From NCBI GenBank assembly GCA_963706875.1, contig CAVPNW010000016.1:186001-250000 (forward strand): DNA of 64,000 nucleotides. Direction: 5' to 3'. This DNA is from Prado023 sp963706875 (GTDB taxonomy: Bacteria; Actinomycetota; Actinomycetes; S36-B12; CAIYMF01). A model generated the notes under the pieces. It made no database searches, was not told the origin of the DNA, and saw only the letters and a program-made list of their open reading frames with translations. A program made the position numbers and the translations under genes. Below are positions 37,831-46,577 of the stretch, piece by piece. Each line of letters opens with the position of its first letter. Positions within the stretch are counted from its first letter, which is position 1.

Positions 37831-39303
37831 GTGAGGTTCAGCGCACGAGGAAGACGGGGCGGTCCCCCGAGCGAGGGACCCGACCTGGTGATCGTGGCCA
37901 ACCGGCTGCCCGTTGAGTTCGACGTGCAGGAGGGCTGGCGCCGTGCGCCCGGCGGGCTGGTCTCGGCCATGGAATCGGTGCTGCGCGAGACCGAGGCCGT
38001 CTGGGTCGGCTGGAGTGGGCAGTTCAGCGACCGGGCCGGCGACGTCGACGAGCCCGCACCTCCCCGGGTGCCCGAGAGGGTCGGAGACATCCAGCTCGTG
38101 AGCGTCCCACTGACTCGCGCCGAGGTGGCCGCGCACTACGACGGCTTCTCCAACGGGGCGCTCTGGCCGAACTACCACGGCGGGATCGTCGCACCGGTGT
38201 ACCACCGCAGCCAGTTCATGGCCCATCGCGAGATCAATGCGAGGTTCGCCGACCTCGTGGCTGAGACCGCTCCTCCGGGGGCGCGGGTGTGGGTCCATGA
38301 CTACCAGCTCCAACTGGTGCCCGCCCTGCTCAGGGAGTTGCGCCCGGACCTGCGGATCGGGTTCTTCCTGCACATCCCCTTCCCGCCGGTGGAGATCTTC
38401 AGCCAGCTCCCCTGGCGCGCCCAGATCGTCAACGGGCTGCTGGGCGCTGATGTCGTCGGGTTCCAGACCAGTGATGCCGTGATCAACTTCCAGCGCGCTG
38501 CGCGGCGCTTCGCCGATGTCGTCGACTACGACGGTGAGCTGCACGTCGCGCAGCCCGGCGGGGCCCGGCCGGTCGTCGTCCGCGCCTATCCCATCGGGAT
38601 CCGGGCAAGCGACTACGCGGACATGGCCGGGCGACCGGAGGTGCAGGAGCGCGCCATGCAGATCCGCGCAGATGTCGGGGACCCTGACGTCCTGCTCCTG
38701 GGGGTGGATCGACTGGACTACACCAAGGGCATCGATGCCCGGATCCAGGCGGTGACTGAGTTGCTGCTCGACGGGGACCTGGACCCGGAGCGAACGGCCT
38801 TCATCCAAGTCGCGCCCCCCACGCGGGCCAAGGTCGAGGAGTACCAGAAGATCCGCGACGACGTGGAGCTGCTGGTCAGCCGCGCCAATGGCGCCCTGGG
38901 ACCCGTGGGCACGAACCCGATCCACTACATGCACCAGGCGATGGGGCCGGAGGAGCTCGCCGCGCTGTACCTCGCGGCCGACGTGATGCTGGTGACGCCG
39001 CTGCGCGATGGGATGAACCTGGTGGCCAAGGAGTACGTGGCCGCGAAGGTCGACGGCCGTGGGGCACTGGTGCTCAGTGAGTTCACCGGCGCCGCGGAGC
39101 AGATGTCCCAGGCCTGGCTGGTGAACCCCTACGACATCCGCGGGATGAAGGCCACCATCATGAACGCCCTGTCTGAGCCGCCCGAGGCAGCTCGTGTCCG
39201 CATGGCAGCCCTGCGGGCGGGAGTGATCACCGACGACGTGGCCAAGTGGGCTGCGGACTTCCTGACCAGCCTCTCGCCACCGGACCCACCCGATGTCACC
39301 TGA
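37831..39303 (+). CDS. otsA: Trehalose-6-phosphate synthase
   Basis: 490-residue GT20 enzyme making trehalose 6-phosphate from UDP/GDP/ADP-glucose and glucose 6-phosphate. N-terminal sugar-phosphate site NRLPVEF and GGLVSAME, then YHGGIVAPVYH, VHDYQLQLVP, FFLHIPFPP and GVDRLDYTKGI, with a nucleotide pocket near LRDGMNLVAKEYVA. All key blocks are intact. The GTG at 37831 lies 21 bp after treS, so cotranscription with treS is likely. It overlaps otsB by 11 bp. Confidence 0.95.
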   Translation: MRFSARGRRGGPPSEGPDLVIVANRLPVEFDVQEGWRRAPGGLVSAMESVLRETEAVWVGWSGQFSDRAGDVDEPAPPRVPERVGDIQLVSVPLTRAEVAAHYDGFSNGALWPNYHGGIVAPVYHRSQFMAHREINARFADLVAETAPPGARVWVHDYQLQLVPALLRELRPDLRIGFFLHIPFPPVEIFSQLPWRAQIVNGLLGADVVGFQTSDAVINFQRAARRFADVVDYDGELHVAQPGGARPVVVRAYPIGIRASDYADMAGRPEVQERAMQIRADVGDPDVLLLGVDRLDYTKGIDARIQAVTELLLDGDLDPERTAFIQVAPPTRAKVEEYQKIRDDVELLVSRANGALGPVGTNPIHYMHQAMGPEELAALYLAADVMLVTPLRDGMNLVAKEYVAAKVDGRGALVLSEFTGAAEQMSQAWLVNPYDIRGMKATIMNALSEPPEAARVRMAALRAGVITDDVAKWAADFLTSLSPPDPPDVT

Positions 39304-40045
39304 GCTCCGGAGGGCGCTGGCCGAGGCGGGCCGCGCCGACCGGCTGCTGGTGGCACTCGACTTCGACGGGACGATCTCACCCATCGTCGCCGTGCCGTCG
39401 GCCGCCGGCCCGGTTCCGGGGGCGCTGGAGTTGCTGGATCGGCTCGCAAGTGCCCCGGGCACCGAGGTCGTGCTGCTCTCCGGGCGCGCACTGCACGACC
39501 TGGCGGCAGTCAGTGGGGCCGGCGAGTCGGCCATGCTGATCGGATCGCACGGCCAGGAGGTCGGTGCCGACCTGACCCTCAGCACCGAGGAGGCGTCCCT
39601 GCTCGGTGATGTGCAGACCCGCGTGGCCGAAGCGGTCGGCGACATCCCGGGCGTTCGCGTGGAGCACAAGCCGGCAGGTCTGGCCGTCCATGTGCGCGGC
39701 TGCACCGACGCCGACGCCGAGCAGGCACTGGACCTTGTCCGGGGTCTGGCCGACGAGCTGGCGGGGACCTTCGCCCTGGAGGGCAAGCTCGTGATCGAGC
39801 TGTCGACGCGGCCGCTGGACAAGGGGTCCGCACTGGGCGCGCTCATCGCCACCGACCCAGGACGTCGGGTCCTGTTCGCCGGCGACGACATCACCGACGA
39901 GTCAGCGATGGCCGTCCTGCGGCCGCAGGACGTCTCGATCAGGGTGGGTCCGGGCCAGAGCCTGGCCCGCTTCCGCGTGCACGACCCGGTCGAGATGGTC
40001 GAGGTGCTGGCGCTGCTGACTGACATCCGCCTGGGCGCGCGCTGA
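39293..40045 (+). CDS. otsB: Trehalose-6-phosphate phosphatase
   Basis: 250-residue HAD phosphatase that removes phosphate from trehalose 6-phosphate. Motif I ALDFDGTISPI, motif II LLSGRALHDL, the cap region with AGLAVHVRGC, motif III Lys in LDKGSALGAL and motif IV AGDDITDESAM are all present. It is shorter than the fused mycobacterial OtsB1. The ATG at 39293 is inside the otsA end, giving translational coupling. Last gene of treS-otsA-otsB. Confidence 0.95.
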   Translation: MSPELRRALAEAGRADRLLVALDFDGTISPIVAVPSAAGPVPGALELLDRLASAPGTEVVLLSGRALHDLAAVSGAGESAMLIGSHGQEVGADLTLSTEEASLLGDVQTRVAEAVGDIPGVRVEHKPAGLAVHVRGCTDADAEQALDLVRGLADELAGTFALEGKLVIELSTRPLDKGSALGALIATDPGRRVLFAGDDITDESAMAVLRPQDVSIRVGPGQSLARFRVHDPVEMVEVLALLTDIRLGAR

Positions 40046-40103
40046 CGCCCGCCCCTGCGCGCGAACCTCCCCCGAGGTGCACACCCTCCCCTCCGGCCGG
40101 GAG

Positions 40104-40124
40104 GATCTGAGTTGACCTCAGATC
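40104..40124. terminator. Hairpin between convergent otsB and the mutase gene
   Basis: GATCTGAG and CTCAGATC with loop TTGAC. It overlaps the mutase stop codon (40118-40120). Likely a bidirectional terminator; no T-tract. Confidence 0.55.
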
Positions 40125-41809
40125 GGCTCGCGGTAGGTGCCCCATTCGGCCCGGAGCACGTTGCACATCTCGCCCAGGGTCGCCTCGGCCCTTGCTGCGT
40201 CGATCAGCAGCGGGACGAGGTTGGTGTCCGTCCTCGCGGCCTCGGCCAGGACCGCCAGGGACTTCTCGACCGCCTCGGAGTCCCGCGCCGCTCGCCGCTC
40301 CGCCAACTGCTCCACCTGCGTGCGCTCGACCTCGTGGGACACCCGAAGGATCTCCAGGGGGGTCTCGATCGCGTCGGTGTTGACGTTGACGCCGACCACC
40401 CGCTTGTGCCCCTCCTCCACCGCTCGCTGGTGCGCGAAGGCCGCATCGGCGATGAGGTCGGTGAACCACCCGCTCTCGATCCCTGCCAGGAGCCCAGAGG
40501 TGATCGGCCCGATGGGGTGCACCTCTCCGGGATGACGTCGCTCGCCGAGCTCGCGGATCTGGGCGAAGATCGCCTCCGCCTGGGCCTCGATCCGGTCGGT
40601 GAGGGCCTCGACGTACCAGCTGCCCCCCAACGGGTCGGCCACGTTGGCCACGCCGGTCTCCTCGGCGATCACCTGCTGGGTGCGCAGGGCGATCTGGGCG
40701 GCCTTCTCACTGGGCAGGGCCAGGACCTCGTCCAGGGCGTTGGTGTGCAGCGAGTTCGTCCCGCCGAGCACTGCCGCCAGGGCCTCGATCGCGGTGCGGA
40801 CGATGTTGTTGTCCGGCTGTGGGGCAGTCAGGCTCACCCCGGCGGTCTGGGTGTGGAAGCGCAGCCACTGGGCCCGCTCGGTGGTCGCGCCGTACTCGTC
40901 GCGCAGCCAGCGGGCCCAGATGCGCCGCGCAGCCCGGAACTTCGCGATCTCCTCGAAGAAGTCGATGTGCGCGTCGAAGAAGAACGACAGGCCGGGTGCG
41001 AACTCATCGACGTCCAGCCCGCGCGACAGGCCCAGCTCGACATACCCGAACCCGTCGGCCAGCGTGAAGGCCAGTTCCTGCGCGGCCGTCGAACCCGCCT
41101 CGCGGATGTGGTAGCCGGAGACACTGAGCGGCTTGTACTTCGGCACGTTCGCCCCGACCCACTCCATCAGGTCGCCGATCAGGCGCAGGTGCGGCTCGGG
41201 TCCGAACAGCCACTCCTTCTGCGCGGTGTACTCCTTGAAGATGTCGGTCTGCAGGGTGCCGTCGAGGAGGCTGATGTCCGCGCCCTGGCGCTCGGCGGCC
41301 ACCACGTACATCGCGAAGATCGGCACGGCCGGCCCGGAGATGGTCATCGAGGTCGTCACGTCGGCCAGCGGGATCCCGTCGAAGAGGACGTCCATGTCGC
41401 GCGCCGAGTCGATGGCCACGCCGCAGTGGCCGACCTCCCCGCGAGCGAGGGGATCGTCGGAGTCGCGGCCCATCAGGGTCGGCATGTCGAACGCGACCGA
41501 CAGCCCGCCACCGCCGGCCGCCAGGATGTCGCGGAACCGGCCGTTGGTCTGCTCCGCGTTGCCGAATCCGGCGAACTGCCGGATGGTCCACAGCCGACCC
41601 CGGTAGCCCGTCGGGTACAGGCCGCGGGTGAACGGGAACTGGCCCGGCCAGCCGATCTGGGCCACGGGCTCACCCCCATCGGGCGGACCGTAGACCGGGG
41701 ACACCTCATCGCCGGAGAGGGTGGTGAAGTCCTCGTCGCGGACCCTGCCCGACTCAACGGCGGCGTCGTAGTCCGCCTCCCAGCGCGATCGACCGTCAGA
41801 TCTGCTCAT
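40118..41809 (-). CDS. Acyl-CoA mutase large subunit, isobutyryl-CoA mutase-like
   Basis: 563-residue substrate-binding subunit of a B12-dependent acyl-CoA mutase, without the cobalamin-binding domain. Family blocks are LWTIRQFAGFGNAEQTN, LSVAFDMPTLMGRDSDDP and VSGYHIREAGSTAAQELAF. At the two positions that separate substrates it has Phe79 (Tyr in methylmalonyl-CoA mutase) and Gln197 (Arg there), the pair known for isobutyryl-CoA mutase. Interconversion of isobutyryl-CoA and n-butyryl-CoA is therefore likely. The small B12 subunit is not in the window. It lies 52 bp after meaB. Confidence 0.86.
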   Translation of the reverse strand: MSRSDGRSRWEADYDAAVESGRVRDEDFTTLSGDEVSPVYGPPDGGEPVAQIGWPGQFPFTRGLYPTGYRGRLWTIRQFAGFGNAEQTNGRFRDILAAGGGGLSVAFDMPTLMGRDSDDPLARGEVGHCGVAIDSARDMDVLFDGIPLADVTTSMTISGPAVPIFAMYVVAAERQGADISLLDGTLQTDIFKEYTAQKEWLFGPEPHLRLIGDLMEWVGANVPKYKPLSVSGYHIREAGSTAAQELAFTLADGFGYVELGLSRGLDVDEFAPGLSFFFDAHIDFFEEIAKFRAARRIWARWLRDEYGATTERAQWLRFHTQTAGVSLTAPQPDNNIVRTAIEALAAVLGGTNSLHTNALDEVLALPSEKAAQIALRTQQVIAEETGVANVADPLGGSWYVEALTDRIEAQAEAIFAQIRELGERRHPGEVHPIGPITSGLLAGIESGWFTDLIADAAFAHQRAVEEGHKRVVGVNVNTDAIETPLEILRVSHEVERTQVEQLAERRAARDSEAVEKSLAVLAEAARTDTNLVPLLIDAARAEATLGEMCNVLRAEWGTYREPI

Positions 41810-41861
41810 GCAGGTCACGGTACTCGTCGCGAGGCCCCCGGGTCCCGCGAGGCCGATCCGC

Positions 41862-42824
41862 TCAGCCCGCGACCTCGGCCACGATCCGGTCGGCGGCGGT
41901 GAAGGCGTCGGTGCGCCCGGCGGCGACATCATCAGCAAGGCCGTCGAGGGCGCCGTCGCCCCCGACCCCGGCGAACCGCGCCTGCAGCGCAGCCAGGGCG
42001 ATCCCCTGGATCTCGGAGCGGGCGCGGGTCCGGCGCCGGGCCATCCCGGTGCCCGAGGACTCCAGCCACTGCCGGTGCCCGTCGATCGCCGCCACCAGCT
42101 CCGGCAGGCCCTCGCCACGGGTGGCGATCACCTTGAGGACGGGCGGCTTCCACGCCCCGGGCTGCCCGGAGGGTCCCAGGCTGATCATGTGGCGCAGCTC
42201 GCGGGCGGTCGAGTCAGCCCCGTCCCGGTCAGCCTTGTTCACCACGAAGATGTCGCCGACCTCGAGGATTCCGGCCTTGGCGGCCTGGATCCCGTCGCCC
42301 ATCCCCGGGGCCAGCAGCACGATCGTGGTGTCCGCCTCGCCGGCGACCTCCACCTCCGACTGCCCCACGCCCACCGTCTCGACGAGAACGGGGTCGCATC
42401 CGGCAGCGTCCAGGACGCGGACCGCCTGCGGGGTGGTCGCGGCCAGCCCGCCGAGATGGCCGCGGGAGGCCATCGAGCGGATGAAGACCTCAGGATCCGT
42501 GGCGTGCTCCTGCATGCGGATCCGGTCTCCGAGCAGGGCGCCCCCGGAGAACGGAGAGGACGGGTCGACGGCCAGGACCCCGACCCGGCGCCCGGCCGCG
42601 CGGAAGGCCGCGACCAGCGCCGATGTCGTGGTCGACTTGCCGACTCCCGGCGAGCCCGTGAGTCCCACGATGTGAGCGCCCCCTGAACGCGGGGCAAGCG
42701 CCGCCATCACGGCACGAAGCTGCGGAGCCCCGTCCTCGACGAGCGTGATCAGCCGCCCGACGGAGCGGGGGTCACCCGCCAGGGCGCGCTCGACCAGCCG
42801 GTCGACGTCCACCGTGCGCCCCAC
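41862..42824 (-). CDS. meaB: Methylmalonyl-CoA mutase-associated GTPase MeaB
   Basis: About 320-residue G3E GTPase that protects and loads B12-dependent acyl-CoA mutases. P-loop VGLTGSPGVGKSTTTSAL, VDPSSPFSGGALLGDRIRM, the Asp/Glu metal block ETVGVGQSEVEVA, and G4 VVNKADRDGAD are intact, with a helical dimerisation tail. The GTG at 42824 is preferred because GGAGAGG lies 6 nt upstream; a GTG at 42851 is possible. It is read together with the mutase subunit below it. Confidence 0.92.
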   Translation of the reverse strand: MGRTVDVDRLVERALAGDPRSVGRLITLVEDGAPQLRAVMAALAPRSGGAHIVGLTGSPGVGKSTTTSALVAAFRAAGRRVGVLAVDPSSPFSGGALLGDRIRMQEHATDPEVFIRSMASRGHLGGLAATTPQAVRVLDAAGCDPVLVETVGVGQSEVEVAGEADTTIVLLAPGMGDGIQAAKAGILEVGDIFVVNKADRDGADSTARELRHMISLGPSGQPGAWKPPVLKVIATRGEGLPELVAAIDGHRQWLESSGTGMARRRTRARSEIQGIALAALQARFAGVGGDGALDGLADDVAAGRTDAFTAADRIVAEVAG

Positions 42825-42944
42825 GACCCACCTCTCCTCCACAACCGTCACCCGACGACCCCGACTCCCCGCGAGCGCGCGAGCCCGACCAATCGAGTCC
42901 GCCGGACCGAATCAGTCCGCCATCGCGCGGCTCGTTCTGCGGTT

Positions 42945-42984
42945 GATCCGGATCTCCGACCACGAATGGTCGCAGATCCGGATC
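42945..42984. terminator. Long hairpin downstream of the thiolase gene
   Basis: GATCCGGATCTCCGACCA and its complement (one mismatch) with a CGAA tetraloop: an 18-bp stem. It lies 21 bp after the thiolase stop and before meaB, so it probably ends the thiolase transcript. Confidence 0.65.
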
Positions 42985-43005
42985 GACCGGGCGTCAGCGC
43001 GTCGC

Positions 43006-44193
43006 TCAGGCCTTGGGGACGCGAACGATCAGGGCGTCTCCCTGGCCGCCGCCGCCGCACAGGGCCGCAGCACCCACTCCGCCGCCACGCCGCTTCAGCT
43101 CGGTGGCCAGGTGCAGGACGATCCGCGCACCGGACATCCCGACCGGGTGGCCCATGGCGATCGCGCCACCGTTGACGTTGACCTTCTCCGGGTCCACGCC
43201 GAGCTTCTTGGTCGAGACGATGCCCACGGCCGCGAACGCCTCGTTGAGTTCGAGCAGGTCGAGGTCGGTGGGCGCGATGCCCTCCTTCGCGCAGGCCTTC
43301 AGCACGGCGTTGGCCGGCTGCTCCTGAAGCGATGCGTCGGGCCCGGCGACCACGCCGTGGGCGCCGATCTCGGCCAGCCAGGTCAGGCCCAGCTCCTCGG
43401 CCTTGGCCTTGCTCATCACGACGACCGCCGCCGCTCCGTCGGAGATCTGCGACGCCGAGCCGGCGGTGATGGTGCCGTCCTTGGTGAACGCCGGGCGCAG
43501 CCGCGACAGCGAGTCGACCGTGGTGTCGGCGCGCACGCCCTCGTCGACGCTGAACTCGATGGGATCGCCCTTGCGCTGCGGGATGGACACCGCAACGATC
43601 TCGTCGTCGAACAGCCCGTCCTTGGCCGCCCGCGCAGCCAGCTGGTGCGAGCGCGCGGAGAACTCGTCCTGCTCCTCGCGGGTGAGGTCGTAGCGCGAGT
43701 TGAACTGCTCGGTCGACAGGCCCATCGCCAGGCCGTCGATCGCGCAGAAGAGCGCGTCGTGGGCCATCGAGTCCTTCATCGTCCAGTCGCCGTACTTCAC
43801 GCCCTCGCGGCTGCCGACCAGCACGTGCGGGGCATTGGTCATCGACTCCATGCCACCGGCCACGACGACGTCGAACTCACCGGCACGGATCAGCTGGTCG
43901 GCCAGCGCGATCGCGTCGATGCCCGACAGGCACACCTTGTTGATGGTCAGCGCGGGCACGTCCAGCGGGATCCCACCGGCGATCGCGGCCTGGCGGGCGG
44001 TGATCTGCCCGGCGCCGGCCTGGATGACGTGGCCCATGATCACGTACTGCACCTGGTCGCCGGACACGCCGGCCCTGTCCAGGGCGCCCTTGATGGCGAT
44101 GCCACCGAGCTCGGCGGCCGAGAACCCCTTCAGGGACCCGAGCAACCGACCCATCGGGGTGCGGGCGCCGGCGACGATCACGGATCCGGACAT
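43006..44193 (-). CDS. Acetyl-CoA acetyltransferase (thiolase)
   Basis: 395-residue biosynthetic-type thiolase that condenses two acetyl-CoA to acetoacetyl-CoA, entry to the ethylmalonyl-CoA pathway or polyhydroxybutyrate. Nucleophile Cys88 in TINKVCLSGIDAI, His in NGGAIAMGHPVGMSGAR and the second Cys in ALCGGGGQGDA. By place it equals Rv1323 (FadA4). The ATG at 44193 gives the family start MSGSVIVAGARTP; an in-frame ATG at 44274 has an almost identical ribosome site and would add 27 residues (see repeat at 44190-44290). Confidence 0.93.
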   Translation of the reverse strand: MSGSVIVAGARTPMGRLLGSLKGFSAAELGGIAIKGALDRAGVSGDQVQYVIMGHVIQAGAGQITARQAAIAGGIPLDVPALTINKVCLSGIDAIALADQLIRAGEFDVVVAGGMESMTNAPHVLVGSREGVKYGDWTMKDSMAHDALFCAIDGLAMGLSTEQFNSRYDLTREEQDEFSARSHQLAARAAKDGLFDDEIVAVSIPQRKGDPIEFSVDEGVRADTTVDSLSRLRPAFTKDGTITAGSASQISDGAAAVVVMSKAKAEELGLTWLAEIGAHGVVAGPDASLQEQPANAVLKACAKEGIAPTDLDLLELNEAFAAVGIVSTKKLGVDPEKVNVNGGAIAMGHPVGMSGARIVLHLATELKRRGGGVGAAALCGGGGQGDALIVRVPKA

Positions 44194-44290
44194 GGCGTGC
44201 CTCTCTTTCGTGGGGTTGGGGTCGGCCTGGCCAACAGGCCACGACGCAAGGGCTGGTGCGGGACCGGCTGACATGGGCGTGCCTCTCTTC
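44190..44290 (-). repeat. Duplicated ribosome site and start of the thiolase gene
   Basis: AAGAGAGGCACGCC followed by ATGTC occurs twice on the minus strand, 81 bp apart, ending at the ATGs at 44274 and 44193. The intervening 27 codons are in frame (MSAGPAPALASWPVGQ...). A -10-like TATCGT (44321-44326) would put both starts in the transcript. Confidence 0.7.
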
Positions 44291-44320
44291 TGTGCAAACT
44301 GGCGTGCTGATTCACGCCCC

Positions 44321-44326
44321 ACGATA
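44321..44326 (-). promoter_or_regulatory. -10-like box of the thiolase gene
   Basis: TATCGT on the minus strand; predicted transcript start near 44314, upstream of both candidate start codons. Confidence 0.45.
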
Positions 44327-44449
44327 GCCACGCGGCGATGCGGACGGAACACCGCCTCGGCCCCGCGGGCTGTCGATCGCCCGGCCCTGCATCCGCTCGT
44401 CACCTCCACCGCCGAGCACCTCGCCATGAGGGCGGGATCGCCCACGGCG

Positions 44450-44455
44450 TAGGCT
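44450..44455 (+). promoter_or_regulatory. -10-like box of the epimerase gene
   Basis: TAGGCT, about 80 nt upstream of the ATG. The leader carries AGGAAGG at 44523-44529. Confidence 0.4.
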
Positions 44456-44537
44456 GAATCCGCGCGCGGTGCGGCCCGTCGTCGACCGCGCCCCACCGGC
44501 TCGGCCGGCAGCCGGCCCCGACAGGAAGGTGACTCAC

Positions 44538-45023
44538 ATGGACACCCCCACCCCTTCGCCCGAGATGCCCGGTTCGCCCGTAGCCGCCCTCGGCCCGCTG
44601 GTCGAGCGGATCGACCATGTCGGCCTGGCCGTGGCCGACCTCGATGCCGCCATCGAGTTCTACGCCCGCGCCTTCGGGCTGCACTCGGTGCACGAGGAGG
44701 TCAACGAGGAGCAGGGGGTTCGCGAGGCGATGATCGACATCGCCGGGTCGGGCTCGTTCCTGCAGCTGCTGGCTCCACTGCGCGAGGACTCCCCCATCGG
44801 CAAGTTCCTCGCCCGAAGCGGCGAGGGCATGCAGCAGCTGGCCTTCCGGGTGACCGACATCGACGTCGCCGGCGAGCGCCTGCGCGCCGCCGGGGTGCGC
44901 CTGCTCTACGACGTCCCCAAGCGCGGAACCGCCGGCTCGCGGGTCAACTTCGTGCACCCCAAGGACTGCGGCGGGGTGCTGGTCGAGCTCGTCGAGCCGG
45001 CCAGGGACGCCCCCGCCCACTGA
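44538..45023 (+). CDS. mce: Methylmalonyl-CoA epimerase / ethylmalonyl-CoA epimerase (VOC family)
   Basis: 161 residues, two paired VOC modules. It interconverts (2R)- and (2S)-methylmalonyl-CoA and often ethylmalonyl-CoA. Metal ligands visible are His27 (IDHVGLAV), Gln76 (FLQLLAP) and Glu150 (GVLVELVEP). The third ligand, His in most studied members (GxHHxA), reads GEGMQQLAF here, so position 100 is Gln. AGGAAGG lies 8 nt before the ATG at 44538. Its place beside the thiolase matches Rv1322A-Rv1323. Confidence 0.9.
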   Translation: MDTPTPSPEMPGSPVAALGPLVERIDHVGLAVADLDAAIEFYARAFGLHSVHEEVNEEQGVREAMIDIAGSGSFLQLLAPLREDSPIGKFLARSGEGMQQLAFRVTDIDVAGERLRAAGVRLLYDVPKRGTAGSRVNFVHPKDCGGVLVELVEPARDAPAH

Positions 45024-45118
45024 GCACCCGACACCGACGCTGGATTCGCCCACCGCATGGTCGATCCCGGCTCGCGCTGCCCCGCGGCCAGGCAACCCTC
45101 CCCCGGGTGACGTGCGCG

Positions 45119-45136
45119 GGTTACTGAGCAGTAGCC
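45119..45136. promoter_or_regulatory. 18-bp operator-like palindrome in the ccrA promoter
   Basis: GGTTACTGAGCAGTAGCC. Its right half overlaps the -10 box TAGCCT (45132-45137). The palindrome before hbd-meaA (55788-55805, minus strand GGTTACCGAGCAGTAACC) is identical at 16 of 18 bases and placed the same way over TAACCT. Confidence 0.7.
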
Positions 45137-45178
45137 TGAATGGGACCGATCCCCGTCCGACGTCCCTGGAGGTCCCCC

Positions 45179-46516
45179 GTGAAGCAGATCCTCGACGCGA
45201 TCCTGGCCGATGCCCACATCGAGCCGGGCTTCGCCGACATCCCCATGCCCGAGTCCTACAAGGGCGTCACCGTCCACAAGGACGAGGAGCAGATGTTCGC
45301 CGGGATGCCAACCCGTGACAAGGACCCGCGCAAGTCGCTGCACCTCGACGACGTGCCGGTCCCCGAGCTCGGACCGGGTGAGGCGCTGGTCGCGGTGATG
45401 GCCTCGGCCATCAACTACAACACCGTGTGGACCGCGCTCTTCGAGCCGGTGAGCACGTTCGGGTTCCTGTCCCGCTACGGCCGCAGCCACGAGCTGGCAA
45501 AGCGCCACGACCTGCCCTACCACGTGGTCGGCTCCGACCTCGCCGGCGTGGTGCTGCGCACCGGTCCCGGCGTCAGCGCCTGGAAGCCCGGCGACGAGGT
45601 CGTGGCCCACTGCCTGAGCGTCGAGTTGGAGAACCCTGCCGGGCACAACGACACGATGATGGATCCCGAGCAGCGGATCTGGGGCTTCGAGACCAACTTC
45701 GGCGGACTGGCCCAGATCGCCCTGGTGAAGTCCAACCAGCTGCTGGCCAAGCCCGCGCACCTCACCTGGGAGGAGGCCGCCGCCCCCGGACTGGTCAACG
45801 CCACCGCGTACCGCCAGCTCGTGTCGCGCAACGGTGCCGGGATGAAGCAGGGCGACACGGTCCTGATCTGGGGCGCGTCCGGTGGCCTGGGCTCCTACGC
45901 CACCCAGATGGCCCTCAACGGTGGGGCGACACCGGTGTGTGTGGTCTCCAGCGACGAGAAGGCCGAGATCTGCCGGAAGATGGGCGCTGAGCTGATCATC
46001 GACCGCAGCGCTGAGGGCTACAAGTTCTGGAAGGACCCCCAGACCCAGGACCCGAAGGAGTGGCAGCGGTTCGGCAAGCGGATCCGCGAGCTCACCGGCG
46101 GCGAGGACGTCGACATCGTGTTCGAGCACCCGGGCCGCGAGACCTTCGGCGCCTCGGTCTACGTGACCCGCAAGGGCGGCACGATCGCCACCTGTGCCTC
46201 CACTTCCGGGTACATGCACGAGTACGACAACCGGTACTTCTGGATGAACCTCAAGCGGATCATCGGCTCGCACTTCGCCAACTACCGCGAGGCCTACGAG
46301 GCCAACCGCCTGATCGACCGCGGGCTGATCCACCCGACCCTGTCCCAGACCTTCCCCCTGGACCAGACCGGCGACGCGGCCTACGAGGTGCACCGCAACC
46401 TGCACCAGGGCAAGGTCGGCGTGCTGTGCCTGGCCCCCGAGGAGGGGCTCGGCGTGCGCAACGAAGAGAAGCGCGCCAAGCACCTCGACGCAATCAACAG
46501 GTTCCGCGGGATCTGA
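45179..46516 (+). CDS. ccrA: Crotonyl-CoA carboxylase/reductase
   Basis: 445-residue MDR-family enzyme that reduces and carboxylates crotonyl-CoA to (2S)-ethylmalonyl-CoA with NADPH and CO2, the key step of the ethylmalonyl-CoA pathway. The nucleotide loop is IWGASGGLGSYATQMAL. With the GTG at 45179, the four CO2-binding residues known from the Kitasatospora enzyme fall at exactly the same numbers: Asn81, Phe170, Glu171, His365. This GTG also has GGAGG 6 nt upstream, so a longer frame from 45140 is rejected. It is transcribed alone from the palindrome-bearing promoter. Confidence 0.96.
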   Translation: MKQILDAILADAHIEPGFADIPMPESYKGVTVHKDEEQMFAGMPTRDKDPRKSLHLDDVPVPELGPGEALVAVMASAINYNTVWTALFEPVSTFGFLSRYGRSHELAKRHDLPYHVVGSDLAGVVLRTGPGVSAWKPGDEVVAHCLSVELENPAGHNDTMMDPEQRIWGFETNFGGLAQIALVKSNQLLAKPAHLTWEEAAAPGLVNATAYRQLVSRNGAGMKQGDTVLIWGASGGLGSYATQMALNGGATPVCVVSSDEKAEICRKMGAELIIDRSAEGYKFWKDPQTQDPKEWQRFGKRIRELTGGEDVDIVFEHPGRETFGASVYVTRKGGTIATCASTSGYMHEYDNRYFWMNLKRIIGSHFANYREAYEANRLIDRGLIHPTLSQTFPLDQTGDAAYEVHRNLHQGKVGVLCLAPEEGLGVRNEEKRAKHLDAINRFRGI

Positions 46517-46577
46517 TCCCCAGTGGGCTGGGCGCGCCGTGAGATCTCGGCGCGCCCGACCCGCGAGCGCGAGCCCG

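Noticed and set aside
42860..43005. Fifth copy of the four-arm element in the meaB-thiolase gap
   Set aside because: A few CCGCC and GCGGTTGA matches occur, but arm spacing does not fit; the main feature there is the 18-bp terminator hairpin.
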